Notes: generated by a model from the sequence alone, not told the origin. Numbered from the stretch's first letter, positions 48,648 through 57,961 are shown. The stretch: 64,000 bases of DNA from Nitrospirillum viridazoti CBAmc (GCF_000730165.1 NZ_CP022110.1:2425501-2489500), one strand, 5' to 3'. A program made the numbers and translations.

Positions 48648-48751
48648 TCTAGCCCACCACTGATCTGGCCGGGCCCAGCCGAGAGTGGCCAGCGCCCACG
48701 CAAAACGGAACGACGGGACCTAGCACAGGACCCGTTTCTAAGAGAGCGCGC

Positions 48752-48779
48752 ACTATACAGGCGACCTCGGCCCTGTCAA
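48752..48779 (-). promoter_or_regulatory. Sigma70-type promoter of rplU-rpmA
   Basis: On the minus strand TTGACA (48779-48774) and TATAGT (48757-48752) are separated by 16 bp. This is a consensus -35 and five of six -10 bases, the best promoter seen in the window. It reads towards rplU and leaves a leader of about 100 nt. Confidence 0.8.
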
Positions 48780-48835
48780 GCACCCCCAATACGAGTCCGC
48801 GCGGAATCCCGACGCCCGGCACCGTTGCGGGATTC

Positions 48836-49639
48836 TCAGGGCTTCGTCTCGGGATCCACGATCATCCTCGACGAGGCCGCAAGGCGGGGCAGCAGGCGCC
48901 GTTCCGCCGCCAGGCCGGAGAAGGCCGGCTGCGCCACGGAGGGGGCCAGGCGCCGCCGCGGCTCCACCACGCGGGTGGCGGTGGTGGCGTAGATCTGCTT
49001 GCTGGCCTCCACGATCTGGACACCGGCGAAGGCCTTGAACCAGCGGGCGCCCAGGTTTTCCACCGCCCCGGCCGACGCCATGAAGAATCGGGACTTCACC
49101 GGCGGCATGAACAGGGCCGATGTCTCCCGCTCCGGCACGAACAGGTTGGCGCGCAGCACGCGGCGCAACTGGCCCGTGGAAAACGGGGAGCCGTGGCCGA
49201 AGGGGGTGCGGTCGGTGCGGGCCCAGATGCCGCGCCGGTTGGGCACGACGGCGATCAGGCGCCCGCCCCCGGCCAGGACGCGCCAGATCTCCTGCATCAT
49301 GGGCTTCAGGTGCTCCGTGAACTCCAACCCATGGACCAGCAGCACGCGGTCGACCGACATGTTGGGAAACGGCAGCTCCGATTCCTCGCCCAGGGTCACC
49401 AGGCCCGGCCCCTCGGGCGGCCAGAAGACCACGCCCTGGGCGGCCGGCATGACGGCCATCACCCGCTCCGCCTCCGTCAGGAAGGGACGCAGGAAAGGGG
49501 TGGCATAGCCTATGCCCAGCACGCGCTGGCCGCTGACGTCGGGCCACAGCTCGCGCAGGCGGCGGCGCACCAGCCGCCGGACCACCTGGCCCAGGCTGCT
49601 TTCGTAGAATTCGCGCAGGTCGACGACATCGTTATACAT
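48836..49639 (-). CDS. Class I SAM-dependent methyltransferase
   Basis: A 267-residue methyltransferase-fold protein. The SAM motif RVLGIGYATPFLRPFL is unusual in having GIGYAT instead of the common GxGxG pattern. Later segments include ELPFPNMSVDRVLLVHGLEF and EIWRVLAGGGRLIAVVPNR, typical of methyltransferase type 11. The substrate is unknown. The start MYNDVVDLREFYESSLGQVV is the usual N-terminus of an alphaproteobacterial family commonly found beside glyoxalase II genes, although none is seen here. It lies upstream of the rplU promoter on the same strand, separated by about 190 bp from rplU. Confidence 0.88.
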   Translation of the reverse strand: MYNDVVDLREFYESSLGQVVRRLVRRRLRELWPDVSGQRVLGIGYATPFLRPFLTEAERVMAVMPAAQGVVFWPPEGPGLVTLGEESELPFPNMSVDRVLLVHGLEFTEHLKPMMQEIWRVLAGGGRLIAVVPNRRGIWARTDRTPFGHGSPFSTGQLRRVLRANLFVPERETSALFMPPVKSRFFMASAGAVENLGARWFKAFAGVQIVEASKQIYATTATRVVEPRRRLAPSVAQPAFSGLAAERRLLPRLAASSRMIVDPETKP

Positions 49640-49814
49640 CGGCCGGATGCTAGCACGGCGGGCGCGGACTCGCCTATTAGGCCTGGAGCCCTAAAACCCG
49701 CCGCCCCGAACCCTGTCATTTGGGGCGAGGCCGCCCCCTGCGACGCGGCCACCGCTTGTGGCAGGGCGAGTCGGCGCTTACCTTCCAGGGTGAACGCCTT
49801 GGGAGGCCCCCGCC

Positions 49815-50312
49815 ATGCTCCGCTTCGCCCCCGCCTTGATCACCGCAACCGTTGCCGCTGGCCTGCTGGCCGGCTGCGCCACCGACCCAGCCACCGATAA
49901 GGGCGCCCCCGGGACCCAGACGGCCAAAGCCGAGTCGCAGGATCGGGGCCAGATGTGCATCCCGGTCCGTACCATCCGCCGCACCCAGGTCATCGATGAA
50001 AGCACCATCCTGGTGGAGATGCAGGACCGAACCAAGTTCATCCGCATCAATCTGGCCGGCCGCTGCAGCGGGCTGGGCTTCTACGGCTTCGCCTACGTTT
50101 CCCATAATGACGAGCTGTGCCGCACCGACCCGCTGACCCTGGTGGGCATGCCGGTGCCGCCCGTCTGCCTGATCGACAGCATGATCCCCATCGACAAGGC
50201 CGCCGCCGATGCCCTGAAGGCCAAGCCGAAGACCGACGGCCCAACTGGCGGCCCGGCTGGCAGCCCGGCGGGCGCGGCCACACCCGCGCCCGATGACCAG
50301 GGCCGCGACTGA
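49815..50312 (+). CDS. DUF6491-family lipoprotein
   Basis: A 165-residue predicted lipoprotein with signal peptide ending LLAGC (C21). The mature domain carries MCIPVRTIRRTQVIDESTIL, FIRINLAGRCSGLGFYGFAY and a further cysteine in DELCRTDPLTLV, a layout I associate with DUF6491. Four cysteines in the mature part could form disulfides. The C-terminus is Pro/Ala-rich. Function is unknown. It is convergent with the TRIC-like gene, three bases between stops. Confidence 0.8.
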   Translation: MLRFAPALITATVAAGLLAGCATDPATDKGAPGTQTAKAESQDRGQMCIPVRTIRRTQVIDESTILVEMQDRTKFIRINLAGRCSGLGFYGFAYVSHNDELCRTDPLTLVGMPVPPVCLIDSMIPIDKAAADALKAKPKTDGPTGGPAGSPAGAATPAPDDQGRD

Positions 50313-50315
50313 GGG

Positions 50316-50948
50316 TCAGCCCGGTAGCCCCATCGCCGTCGGCAGGGCCCAGTGCCGCCAGACGCTGACCATGCGCAGGGCGAAGCACGCCCCGCCGCCG
50401 GCCAGTGCCGCGTAACGCGGGGCGACGCCCAGGCGGATGGCGGCCGTCATGACGGCGGCGCCCAGCAGTGCCGCCGTGGCGTAGACGTCCACCCGCAGGA
50501 TGGCCGGCACCTGGGCCAGCATGATGTCGCGCAGGGTGCCGCCGCCCACACCGGTGATGGTGCCCATCAGCACGGCGCTGAAGGGCGGGATGTCGCGGTT
50601 CAGCGCCTTTTCCGTGCCCGCCACGGCGAACAGCGACAGGCCGGCCGCGTCCAGGGTGGTCATCAGCCCCACCGGCACCTGGCCCACCAGGGCATGACCG
50701 GTGAAGGTGGCCGCCCCGGCGGCGAAGGCCATGGCAGGATAGCGCCAGTCGCGCAGGGCCGTGGGCGGGGCCGCCCCGATCAGCAGGTCGCGCAGCACGC
50801 CGCCGCCCAACGCCGTGGCAAAGGACAGGACCATGACGCCGAACAGGTCCAGCCCGCCGCGCAGTGCGGCCATGGCGCCCTCGACCGCGAACAGCACGGT
50901 GCCGGCCATGTCGGCCACGGACAGCACCATATCCGTCTTCTTCCCCAT
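50316..50948 (-). CDS. TRIC/UPF0126-family membrane protein (YicG-like)
   Basis: Inner-membrane protein of 210 residues with seven predicted helices in two repeats. Each repeat carries the glycine-rich signature: FATALGGGVLRDLLIGAAPP in the first and TGVGGGTLRDIMLAQVPAIL in the second. The family is related to trimeric intracellular cation channels. The ATG at 50948 has GGAAGGGG just upstream; an ATG at 50972 would add eight residues. The role in bacteria is not settled. Confidence 0.9.
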   Translation of the reverse strand: MGKKTDMVLSVADMAGTVLFAVEGAMAALRGGLDLFGVMVLSFATALGGGVLRDLLIGAAPPTALRDWRYPAMAFAAGAATFTGHALVGQVPVGLMTTLDAAGLSLFAVAGTEKALNRDIPPFSAVLMGTITGVGGGTLRDIMLAQVPAILRVDVYATAALLGAAVMTAAIRLGVAPRYAALAGGGACFALRMVSVWRHWALPTAMGLPG

Positions 50949-51039
50949 CCCCTTCCCAACCCCGCATCCCATGCCGGACCGCAGCGTTACACCGTCGCGG
51001 GACGGCTGGCGAGAGGATCGGCGGGTGCGGCGATGGCCT

Positions 51040-52305
51040 TCAGAGCTGGCGTCGAAGCTGCCGCCGGATCAGCAGGACCGCCAGCAGGCCGCCCACCGCC
51101 ACCAGGGGCACGAGGCTGAGGAGCAAATCCGGCGCCGACAGCCCCGCCTGCACCAGGCCGCCGCCCAGCAGCGGCCCCACGACGGAGCCCAGGCGCCCGG
51201 CAGCCACCGCCCCGCCCACGCCGGTACCCCGGATGGCGGTGGGGTAGCAGGCGGGTGCTGCGGCATAGAGCGTGGCCTGGGTGGTCAGGACCATGGCGCC
51301 GGCGCCCAGGCCCACCAACAGGGCCACCGTCAGGTTGGCCGGCATTACGGCCAGCAGCACCAGGAAGACCGCCAGGCCGACGAAAACCGTGACGGCGTAG
51401 CCGAAGCGCCGGGGACCATCCAGCAGCGGCCCGGTGACGGCGCAGGCGATGGCGCCTGAGATGTTCAGCATCACCTGGATCAGCGCCGCCTGCGGCTTGG
51501 TGAACCCCCGTTCGGTCATGAGCATGGGCAGCCAGCTGAGCAGCAGGTACAGCACCATCAGGGTGGCGAAGAAGGCCAGCCACAGCAGCACCGTCTCCAC
51601 CGCGCGGCCGCCACCGAACAGGATGGCGAGGATGCCGGTCCGGGCACCCCCGTCCGCCGCCGCCGCGCGAAAGGCCTGCGAATCCGGCAGGGCCCGGATC
51701 AGCAGGGGCAGAACCAGCAACGGCGCGCCGCCGGCGACATAGAAGATGGTGCGCCAACTGTCGAAGCCACCGCCCATCCCGGCGAAGACGGCGATCAGGC
51801 TGACGATGGCGCCACCCAGGGGCATGCCGCCGTACATCAGGGAAACCGCCCCTCCGCTGCGCCCCGACGGGCTGTTCTCCGCCGCCAGCGCCACCAGGTT
51901 GGGCAGGGTGCCGCCCAGGCCCAGGCCGGTGGCCAGGCGCATGAGGAAGAGTGTGGTGAAGTCCGACGACAGGGCGGTCGCGGCCGTGAACACGCCGAAC
52001 AGCGCGACCGAGACCACCAGCACCGCCTTGCGCCCGAAGCGGTCGGCCAACCGGCCGCCCACCAGCGCGCCCAGGAAAAGGCCGATGGTGCCGGCGCTGA
52101 AGAAGGCGCCCAGCTCCTTCGGCGCCAGGTGCAGGGCGGGGGCCAGCTTGGGCGCCGCCACGCCGGCGGCCTGCAGATCGACGCCTTCCAGGACGGCGAC
52201 CAGCAGACACAGCAGGGTGGTGCGGTTGATCAGGCCGCCCGCCGGGGCCTGTGGCGCCGCGATCGAGGCATTCGCCGGGGCGGCCACCGCGTCATGGTTC
52301 AGCAC
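51040..52305 (-). CDS. MFS transporter, aromatic acid:H+ symporter-like
   Basis: A 421-residue, 12-helix transporter. The first helix has EGVDLQAAGVAAPKLAPAL with the acidic residue typical of the aromatic acid symporters (PcaK/BenK type). The loop motif GGRLADRFGRKAVL and the RLATGLGLGGTLPNLVAL segment also fit. Substrates are probably aromatic acids such as 4-hydroxybenzoate or related compounds; no catabolic genes are adjacent to confirm it. A GTG start at 52305 is preferred because GGGAGAGG lies four bases upstream; the longer TTG frame at 52341 has no such site. Confidence 0.87.
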   Translation of the reverse strand: MLNHDAVAAPANASIAAPQAPAGGLINRTTLLCLLVAVLEGVDLQAAGVAAPKLAPALHLAPKELGAFFSAGTIGLFLGALVGGRLADRFGRKAVLVVSVALFGVFTAATALSSDFTTLFLMRLATGLGLGGTLPNLVALAAENSPSGRSGGAVSLMYGGMPLGGAIVSLIAVFAGMGGGFDSWRTIFYVAGGAPLLVLPLLIRALPDSQAFRAAAADGGARTGILAILFGGGRAVETVLLWLAFFATLMVLYLLLSWLPMLMTERGFTKPQAALIQVMLNISGAIACAVTGPLLDGPRRFGYAVTVFVGLAVFLVLLAVMPANLTVALLVGLGAGAMVLTTQATLYAAAPACYPTAIRGTGVGGAVAAGRLGSVVGPLLGGGLVQAGLSAPDLLLSLVPLVAVGGLLAVLLIRRQLRRQL

Positions 52306-52387
52306 GTTCCTCTCCCGTTTATTCTTATCGGTCGGGAACAAGGTGCGCGCGGGAACGATGGATGTCCAGAAAAGTTGCTGACAATAA

Positions 52388-52879
52388 CTAAATTCGCCGC
52401 CCGCCCAGCAGGCCGCCGACCACGAACAGGCCCACGCCCACCATCAGGCCCACATCGGCCACGTTGAAGATGCCGGTACGCAGGGATCCGATGCCGAGAT
52501 TCAGGAAATCGAACACGGTGCCGCCCTGGACCAGCCGGTCCAGCAGGTTGCCCAGGCCCCCGCCCAGAAAGCTGCCGGCACCCAGCAGTTCCATGCGGCT
52601 GAGGGATTTCGCCCGCAGGCTCCACGCCAGCAGGGCGGCCAGGACCAGCGCCACGCCCACGGTGAAGACCAGGCCCCGGGCATGGTCGTCCAGCCCGGCG
52701 CCGATGCTCAGGAAGGCGCCGGGGTTGTTGACCGGCGTCACCAGGATGGCGCCGTTCAGCGCCGTTAGATCCACCCCCGGGGTGAGCACCTGCTTCAGCC
52801 AGGCCTTGGTCGCCTGGTCCGCCACGAACCACGCGAGCGCCGACGGCACCAGCCAGCGCAATCGATCCTGAACACTCAT
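52388..52879 (-). CDS. lspA: Signal peptidase II (lipoprotein signal peptidase)
   Basis: Membrane aspartyl protease that cleaves prolipoprotein signal peptides. The 163-residue protein has FVADQATKAWL in helix 1, NNPGAFLS, the catalytic D114 in GNLLDRLVQGGTVFDF and D142 in FNVADVGL. Four helices are evident. Unusually it is not beside ileS but overlaps the stop of an AraC-family gene by four bases (ATGA). It may be a second lspA copy, which cannot be judged from this window. Confidence 0.94.
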   Translation of the reverse strand: MSVQDRLRWLVPSALAWFVADQATKAWLKQVLTPGVDLTALNGAILVTPVNNPGAFLSIGAGLDDHARGLVFTVGVALVLAALLAWSLRAKSLSRMELLGAGSFLGGGLGNLLDRLVQGGTVFDFLNLGIGSLRTGIFNVADVGLMVGVGLFVVGGLLGGRRI

Positions 52880-53706
52880 TCTTGACTATCCCCGCTGTCG
52901 TTCTTTCGGGCGCAGGCCTCGCGATAGGCGGAGGGTGACTGGCCGATGACCTGTTTGAAATCCTGGGTGAAGTGGGCGTGGTCGAAATAGCCCAGATCCT
53001 GGGCCAACGTGGTCAAATCCACCGCCTCGCCCTGGCCCAGGCGGTGCGCCGCCTCATGCAGGCGGGCGCGGCGGATAACCCATTTGGGCGTCATACCCAC
53101 CAGGTCGGCGAACAGCCGCTGCAGCGCGCGCACGCCCAGGCCGCAGCGGGCGACCAGGTCGTCCACCCGCAGGATGTCGCGATCGGCCTCCACCAGCGCC
53201 ACCAGCCGGTTGATCTCCACCACCGTCGCCGGCACATCCATCAACCTCTGGCGCACCAGCGGCTCGGCCACCGCCACCATGCCGGCGTCATCCTCGGCGG
53301 CCAGCACCGCCGCCTCCGCCCCCTCCGCCGCCGTGCCGAACACGGCCGCCAGGTCCAAGGTGCGGTCGACCAGGGTGGTCAGCGGCGCGCCCAGCAGGGC
53401 GCGGAAACCGGCGGGACGGAAGCGGATGCCCAGCACGCGGCCGGCGCCCTGCAGCTCGTAGGCGAAGATGCCGTGCATGGGGCCGTAGATGGCGGTGCGC
53501 CCCCGCTCGAACACCAGGTTCACGGCAGGATAGGGCAAGGTGCGCTGGATATAGGGCGGCTGGCCCGTCAGGTCCCAGGCCACCACCCAGTAATGCTCCA
53601 CCACCGCCGCCAGATCCTCCGCCGGCAAATAGCGGCCCAGGCGGAAGCGCTGCGCCGCCGCCCCGGGCGCCAGCACGCCCTTGGGCGCCGCCGTCACCGG
53701 GCGCAC
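52876..53706 (-). CDS. AraC-family transcriptional regulator
   Basis: A 276-residue regulator. The C-terminal AraC DNA-binding domain (about residues 175-265) includes LVARCGLGVRALQRLFADLV and DLGYFDHAHFTQDFKQVIGQ with PSAYR. The N-terminal part (HYWVVAWDLTGQPPYIQRTL and GIRFRPAGFRALLG) matches the DUF6597-type sensor found with such regulators. It overlaps lspA downstream and is divergent from a glutathione transferase gene, a plausible target. Confidence 0.92.
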   Translation of the reverse strand: MRPVTAAPKGVLAPGAAAQRFRLGRYLPAEDLAAVVEHYWVVAWDLTGQPPYIQRTLPYPAVNLVFERGRTAIYGPMHGIFAYELQGAGRVLGIRFRPAGFRALLGAPLTTLVDRTLDLAAVFGTAAEGAEAAVLAAEDDAGMVAVAEPLVRQRLMDVPATVVEINRLVALVEADRDILRVDDLVARCGLGVRALQRLFADLVGMTPKWVIRRARLHEAAHRLGQGEAVDLTTLAQDLGYFDHAHFTQDFKQVIGQSPSAYREACARKNDSGDSQE

Positions 53707-53798
53707 GGGCTTTTCCTATCCTGGTCGCGTTTTTCCAAGCCCACGAAATCCCCCAAGCCTATCGTCCCGCCTGACCCCCGTTCCCGTGGAGAGCCGCC

Positions 53799-54473
53799 AT
53801 GAAACTCTATTCCCTGGCCCTGTCGCCCTTCGCCGCGCGCGTCCGCGCCGCCATCTATGCCAAGGACCTGGCCGTCGACATCCTAACCCCGCCCGAGGAC
53901 TGGCGCACCTCCCCCGCCTTCCGGGCATTGAACCCCATGGTGCGGGTGCCCGTGCTGGTGCTGGACGATGGCCGGTCCATCCCGGAATCGGCAGTGATCG
54001 TGGAGTATCTGGAGGACGCCTTCCCCGCTGTCCCCCTGCACCCCGCCGACCCGGTGGACCATGCCCGCGTGCGCCTGCTGACCGCGGTGGCCGACAACTA
54101 CGTGATGCGCGAGACCTTTCCCCTGTTCGCCCTGTTCGACAGCAAGACGCCGGACGAGGACGCCATCCAGGCGCAGCTGGCGAAGCTGGACAGTGGCATC
54201 GGCCTGCTGAACGGCTTGCTGGCCGAGGATGCGGCGCGTGGCCCCTTCGCCTTTGGCGGCCGGGTCAGCACCGCCGACGCCTGGCTGGTTCCGGTGCGCT
54301 ATACGCTGGAGGGCCTGATGCGCTTCTCCGGCCGCACCCATCTGCTGGACCGCCACGCGGCGGTCGCGGGTTACGCCCAGTCCTTGCGCGAAAGTCCGGC
54401 CCTGGCCCGGGTGTGGGATGAGATGGAGGAAGGGTTGCGCCAATACATGAGCCAGCGCGCGGCGACTGCATAA
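53799..54473 (+). CDS. Glutathione S-transferase family protein
   Basis: A 224-residue GST. The thioredoxin-like N-terminal domain starts MKLYSLALSPFAARVRAAIY with a candidate catalytic Ser9 and includes LNPMVRVPVLVLDDGRSIPE and SAVIVEYLEDAFP for glutathione binding. A helical C-terminal domain follows, with RVSTADAWLVP matching the conserved N-cap region. The substrate is unknown. It is divergent from the AraC regulator, 92 bp between starts. Confidence 0.9.
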   Translation: MKLYSLALSPFAARVRAAIYAKDLAVDILTPPEDWRTSPAFRALNPMVRVPVLVLDDGRSIPESAVIVEYLEDAFPAVPLHPADPVDHARVRLLTAVADNYVMRETFPLFALFDSKTPDEDAIQAQLAKLDSGIGLLNGLLAEDAARGPFAFGGRVSTADAWLVPVRYTLEGLMRFSGRTHLLDRHAAVAGYAQSLRESPALARVWDEMEEGLRQYMSQRAATA

Positions 54474-54594
54474 GGTATCCAAACCATCGCATCCATCGGG
54501 AAAGACGGGGAAAAGGCGGTGACGCTGTGGTAGGACGGATGCTGGGTCGCCGGCCTTGATGTGGCCGGCCAAAAACATCCGGGACAGCTTCACC

Positions 54595-55869
54595 ATGGTC
54601 AGCCGCCGCCTTTTCCTCGCCGCCGCGTCCACGCTTCCTCTCTCCGCCGCCCCCCTCACGGCCCGGGCCGCCGCCCCGTCCAGCACCGACGACCTCGCCG
54701 CCCTGACATCGCTGACTATGGGCGCCCAGCCCATCACGGTGGAGGAACGGCGGGCCCGCATCGCCAAGTTGCAGGACCTGATGGCCCGCCAGGGCATCGG
54801 CGCCTTCCTGGTGGAATCGGGTAGCAGCCTGGACTATTTCACCGGTATCCGCTGGCACCGCTCCGAACGCACCACCGCCGCCCTGATTCCCGCCAAGGGC
54901 CAGGTCATCGTGGTGACGCCGGCGTTCGAGGAGCCCTCGGTGCGCGAGACCCTGCAGGTGGGCGGCGACGTCCGCGCCTGGGATGAGCACGAAAGCCCCT
55001 TCCAGCGCCTGTCCCAGGCCCTGAAGGATATCGGCGCGGCCCCGGGGGGCGTCCCGGCGGGCAAGGTGGCGGTGGAACCCACCACCCGCTTCTTCATCAT
55101 CGACGGCATCCGCCAGGTGACCAGGGATTACGACCTGGTGTCCGGCGACGGTCTGGTGCGGGCCTGCCGCATGCACAAGTCACCGGCCGAGCTGGCCCTG
55201 ATGCAGGTGGCCAACGAGGTGACGCTGGCCGCCCTGCGCTACGCCCACGCCCATGTGCGGCCGGGCATGCGCGCCGCCGACATTGCCGCCCTGGTGGACA
55301 CCGCCACGGCGGCCCTGGGCGGCCGGCCGGAATTCTCCCTGGTGCTGCTGAACGAGGCCAGCGCCTACCCCCACGGCTCGATCCAGCCGGAGGTGGTGAA
55401 GGACGGTTCCACCGTGTTGCTGGACGTGGGCTGCGCCGTGCACGGCTATCAGTCCGACATCTCCCGCACCTGGGTCTTCGGCACCCCCAGCGCCCGCCAG
55501 CGCAAGGTGTGGGACACGGTGAAGCGCGGGCAGGAGATCGCGCTGGAAACCGCCAAGCTGGGCATTCCCGTGGGTGACATCGACAAGGCGGTGCGCCGCT
55601 ATTACGAGGGCGAAGGCTGGGGCCCCGGCTATCGCCTGCCCGGCCTGTCGCACCGCACCGGCCACGGCATCGGCCTGGACGGCCACGAGTCCCCCTACCT
55701 GGTGCTGAGCGACACCACCCCGCTGGAGCCCGGCATGTGCTTCTCCGACGAGCCCGGGCTTTACATCCCCGGCGAATTCGGCATCCGGCTGGAGGATTGC
55801 TGGCACATGACGGAGACGGGGCCGAAGCTGTTCACCCCGCTGGCGGCCTCCCTCGACCAGCCGGTGTAA
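54595..55869 (+). CDS. Exported M24 metallopeptidase (Xaa-Pro aminopeptidase-like)
   Basis: A 424-residue periplasmic peptidase exported by the Tat route: the N-terminus is MVSRRLFLAAASTLPLSAAP with the twin-arginine SRRLFL. The pita-bread domain shows the five metal ligands D277 (LLDVGC), D288 (YQSDISRT), H357 (RTGHGIGLDGHES), E386 (FSDEPGLYIP) and E400 (IRLEDC). It is likely an Xaa-Pro dipeptidase or aminopeptidase. The ATG at 54595 gives a proper Tat signal; ATG 54556 would add 13 residues ahead of it. It follows the GST gene on the same strand by about 120 bp. Confidence 0.92.
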   Translation: MVSRRLFLAAASTLPLSAAPLTARAAAPSSTDDLAALTSLTMGAQPITVEERRARIAKLQDLMARQGIGAFLVESGSSLDYFTGIRWHRSERTTAALIPAKGQVIVVTPAFEEPSVRETLQVGGDVRAWDEHESPFQRLSQALKDIGAAPGGVPAGKVAVEPTTRFFIIDGIRQVTRDYDLVSGDGLVRACRMHKSPAELALMQVANEVTLAALRYAHAHVRPGMRAADIAALVDTATAALGGRPEFSLVLLNEASAYPHGSIQPEVVKDGSTVLLDVGCAVHGYQSDISRTWVFGTPSARQRKVWDTVKRGQEIALETAKLGIPVGDIDKAVRRYYEGEGWGPGYRLPGLSHRTGHGIGLDGHESPYLVLSDTTPLEPGMCFSDEPGLYIPGEFGIRLEDCWHMTETGPKLFTPLAASLDQPV

Positions 55870-55967
55870 GTTTCGCCGAAAACGACTCCTAGACCCCAGC
55901 GATACCCTTAATACGGGAGTTGACTCTCCGTTCCGGTAATGTTCCCATCGACGTGGACACACCTGGA

Positions 55968-56306
55968 ATGGGGCGGGGGATGAGTAGAAGGAATGGGGTG
56001 ATCATCGGCGGGGCCGCGCTTGTGGTGATCGCCATCGCGATTCTATATACCCGGATATCGATATTTGTCGTCCAGCCCATCGGCTCCCTTCCGGAGGGTA
56101 GGACCCTGGTCATATCCAGGCTGAATAAAATGAATTTCGTCGACAGTGCCGATGCCATGTGCGCCCGGATTCAAGGCGGGGTGAACCTGCTGTGCCGGGG
56201 CATGGTGCTGGGCACCATCGTCAAAAACTCAACCATTTATCTCCGGCTGCCCTACAGCGAATGGCTGTACGGAATTTCCACCGATGGTAAAAAATACGAC
56301 AGGTGA
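55968..56306 (+). CDS. Hypothetical small membrane-anchored protein
   Basis: Unrecognised protein of about 112 residues with one N-terminal membrane helix (GVIIGGAALVVIAIAILY) and a soluble domain containing two cysteines (DAMCARIQGGVNLLCRGMVL). That spacing could form a disulfide outside the membrane. Codon use is more AT-rich than in neighbours, suggesting recent acquisition. Starts at 55920 (TTG), 55968 or 55980 are possible. It is followed after three bases by the zinc-ribbon gene, so the two form an operon. Confidence 0.6.
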   Translation: MGRGMSRRNGVIIGGAALVVIAIAILYTRISIFVVQPIGSLPEGRTLVISRLNKMNFVDSADAMCARIQGGVNLLCRGMVLGTIVKNSTIYLRLPYSEWLYGISTDGKKYDR

Positions 56307-56309
56307 CGA

Positions 56310-56582
56310 ATGCTTGGTCTTATAATTTTATGGATTCTTCTTGGATTTATTCCAGCCTTCATTGCCCGCAGCAAGGGGCGTTCCTTTTTTGCATGGTGGT
56401 TGTACGGCGCATTACTCTTCATCGTGGCGCTGATCCACGTACTCCTGATCAAGCCCGATATGGCGGAAGTCGAAAGACGGCAATTGGAAGAGGGTATGAA
56501 GAAATGTCGGCATTGTGCCGAGATCATCAAGGCCGATGCCAACGTTTGCCGCTACTGCGGGCGCGATCCGGCAGCGGCCTAG
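56310..56582 (+). CDS. Small membrane protein with C-terminal zinc ribbon
   Basis: A 90-residue protein. Two hydrophobic helices (GLIILWILLGFIPAFIA and FFAWWLYGALLFIVALIHVL) precede a cytoplasmic zinc-ribbon of the form C-x2-C-x9-C-x2-C in KKCRHCAEIIKADANVCRYC. Such proteins are widespread, but their role is unknown. AT-rich codons match the preceding gene. Confidence 0.78.
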   Translation: MLGLIILWILLGFIPAFIARSKGRSFFAWWLYGALLFIVALIHVLLIKPDMAEVERRQLEEGMKKCRHCAEIIKADANVCRYCGRDPAAA

Positions 56583-56806
56583 CGGCGGAAATGGGGCCGC
56601 TCCGCCCTTGGGAAGGGTGACCGGCGGCTGCGGCCTCCTTGGCGTCACCGCCGATCACCCTTCCCTCGCCCTGGCGGGAGCGCGGCGCGGAAAGTGGCGA
56701 CGACCTTAAAACGGGGGACACGCCAGCCCGATTGAGGGGAATCAAGCCGCCGACATCCCCTGCCCGCTAAGATCGCGCTAGCGATCTGGCGGAGGAGAAG
56801 TGGGAC

Positions 56807-57898
56807 ATGGACAGACGCGGCCTGCTTATTGGCGGCAGCGCCCTGGCTTTGGCTAGTGCCGGCACGGTCGCCTGGCACCGGTCCACGGGATCGATGGCCG
56901 ACTATGACCGGTACGCAACGGCCTTGCGCGCGCCGTTGGACACAAGCCCTTCGCTTCCCGGGCTGATCCGTTATGCCACGCTGGCGGCCAACGGCCACAA
57001 CACCCAGCCCTGGTGCTTCGTCCTGCAAGAAAGGACGATCCGGCTGTATCCTGACGAAAGCCGGCGCACGCCCGTGGTCGACCCCGACGACCATCACCTC
57101 TATGTCAGCCTGGGCTGCGCCATGGAAAACCTGGCCATTGCCGCCCGGGCGATAGGCCAGCCGGGTGAAGTCGCCATCGACGACGGCGACGCCATCGCCT
57201 TCCGGTTCGGGGATGGGCCGACGGCGGCCGATCCCCTGTTCGCGGCCATCCCCCGGCGGCAGTCGACCCGCAGTGTCTATGACGGCCGCCCCATCCCGCC
57301 GGCCGACCTCACCGCCCTGGAACAGGCGGCGGCGGAGCCCGGTGTGCGCCTGATCCTGCTGACCGATCGGCACCGCATCAGCCAGATGCGCGACCTGGTG
57401 CTGGCCGGCAACAATGCGCAATGGGACGACCAGGCCTTCATGACCGAGCTGCAGCACTGGATCCGGTTCAACCCCCGGGACGCCATGCGCTACGGAGACG
57501 GGCTGTTCGCGGCCGCCAGCGGCAGCCCCAACCTGCCGGCCGCCCTGGGCGCGCCGGCTTTCTCCCTCGTGACCACCGCCAGAGGGGAACGCGACCGGTA
57601 CGCCCGCCAGATGGTCTCGACCCCGGCGGTGGCCGTCTTCGTGGGTGACACCGCGGACCGGGCGCACTGGATGAAGGTCGGCCGCGCCTGCCAGCGCCTG
57701 ATGCTGACGGCCACGGCCCGTGGCCTGAAGCACGCCTTCGTCAACCAGCCGGTCGAAGTCACCGCCCTGCGTCCGTTCCTGGCGGCGCTGATCGGCGAAC
57801 CGGACAAGCGCCCCGACCTGGTCCTGCGCCTGGGCTATGGGCCGACCCTGCCCTATGCGCCAAGGCGGCCGGTCGAGACGGTGGTGGCTGCCGGTTAA
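56807..57898 (+). CDS. Acg-family FMN-binding nitroreductase-like protein
   Basis: A 363-residue protein of the nitroreductase superfamily, Acg type, with two fused nitroreductase-like halves. The N-terminal DRRGLLIGGSALALASAG resembles a Tat signal. RYATLAANGHNTQPWCF is the FMN-binding segment of the first half and RRQSTRSVYDGRP that of the second, with LGYGPTLPYAPRRPVE at the end. The ATG at 56807 follows GGAGGAG. Its physiological substrate is not known. It is single and convergent with the LysR gene. Confidence 0.87.
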   Translation: MDRRGLLIGGSALALASAGTVAWHRSTGSMADYDRYATALRAPLDTSPSLPGLIRYATLAANGHNTQPWCFVLQERTIRLYPDESRRTPVVDPDDHHLYVSLGCAMENLAIAARAIGQPGEVAIDDGDAIAFRFGDGPTAADPLFAAIPRRQSTRSVYDGRPIPPADLTALEQAAAEPGVRLILLTDRHRISQMRDLVLAGNNAQWDDQAFMTELQHWIRFNPRDAMRYGDGLFAAASGSPNLPAALGAPAFSLVTTARGERDRYARQMVSTPAVAVFVGDTADRAHWMKVGRACQRLMLTATARGLKHAFVNQPVEVTALRPFLAALIGEPDKRPDLVLRLGYGPTLPYAPRRPVETVVAAG

Positions 57899-57961
57899 AC
57901 CGTTGGAAATCGGGGACGAGGCAAGTTCGGTCGTCAGATAATATAAACCCTTCTCTCATTT

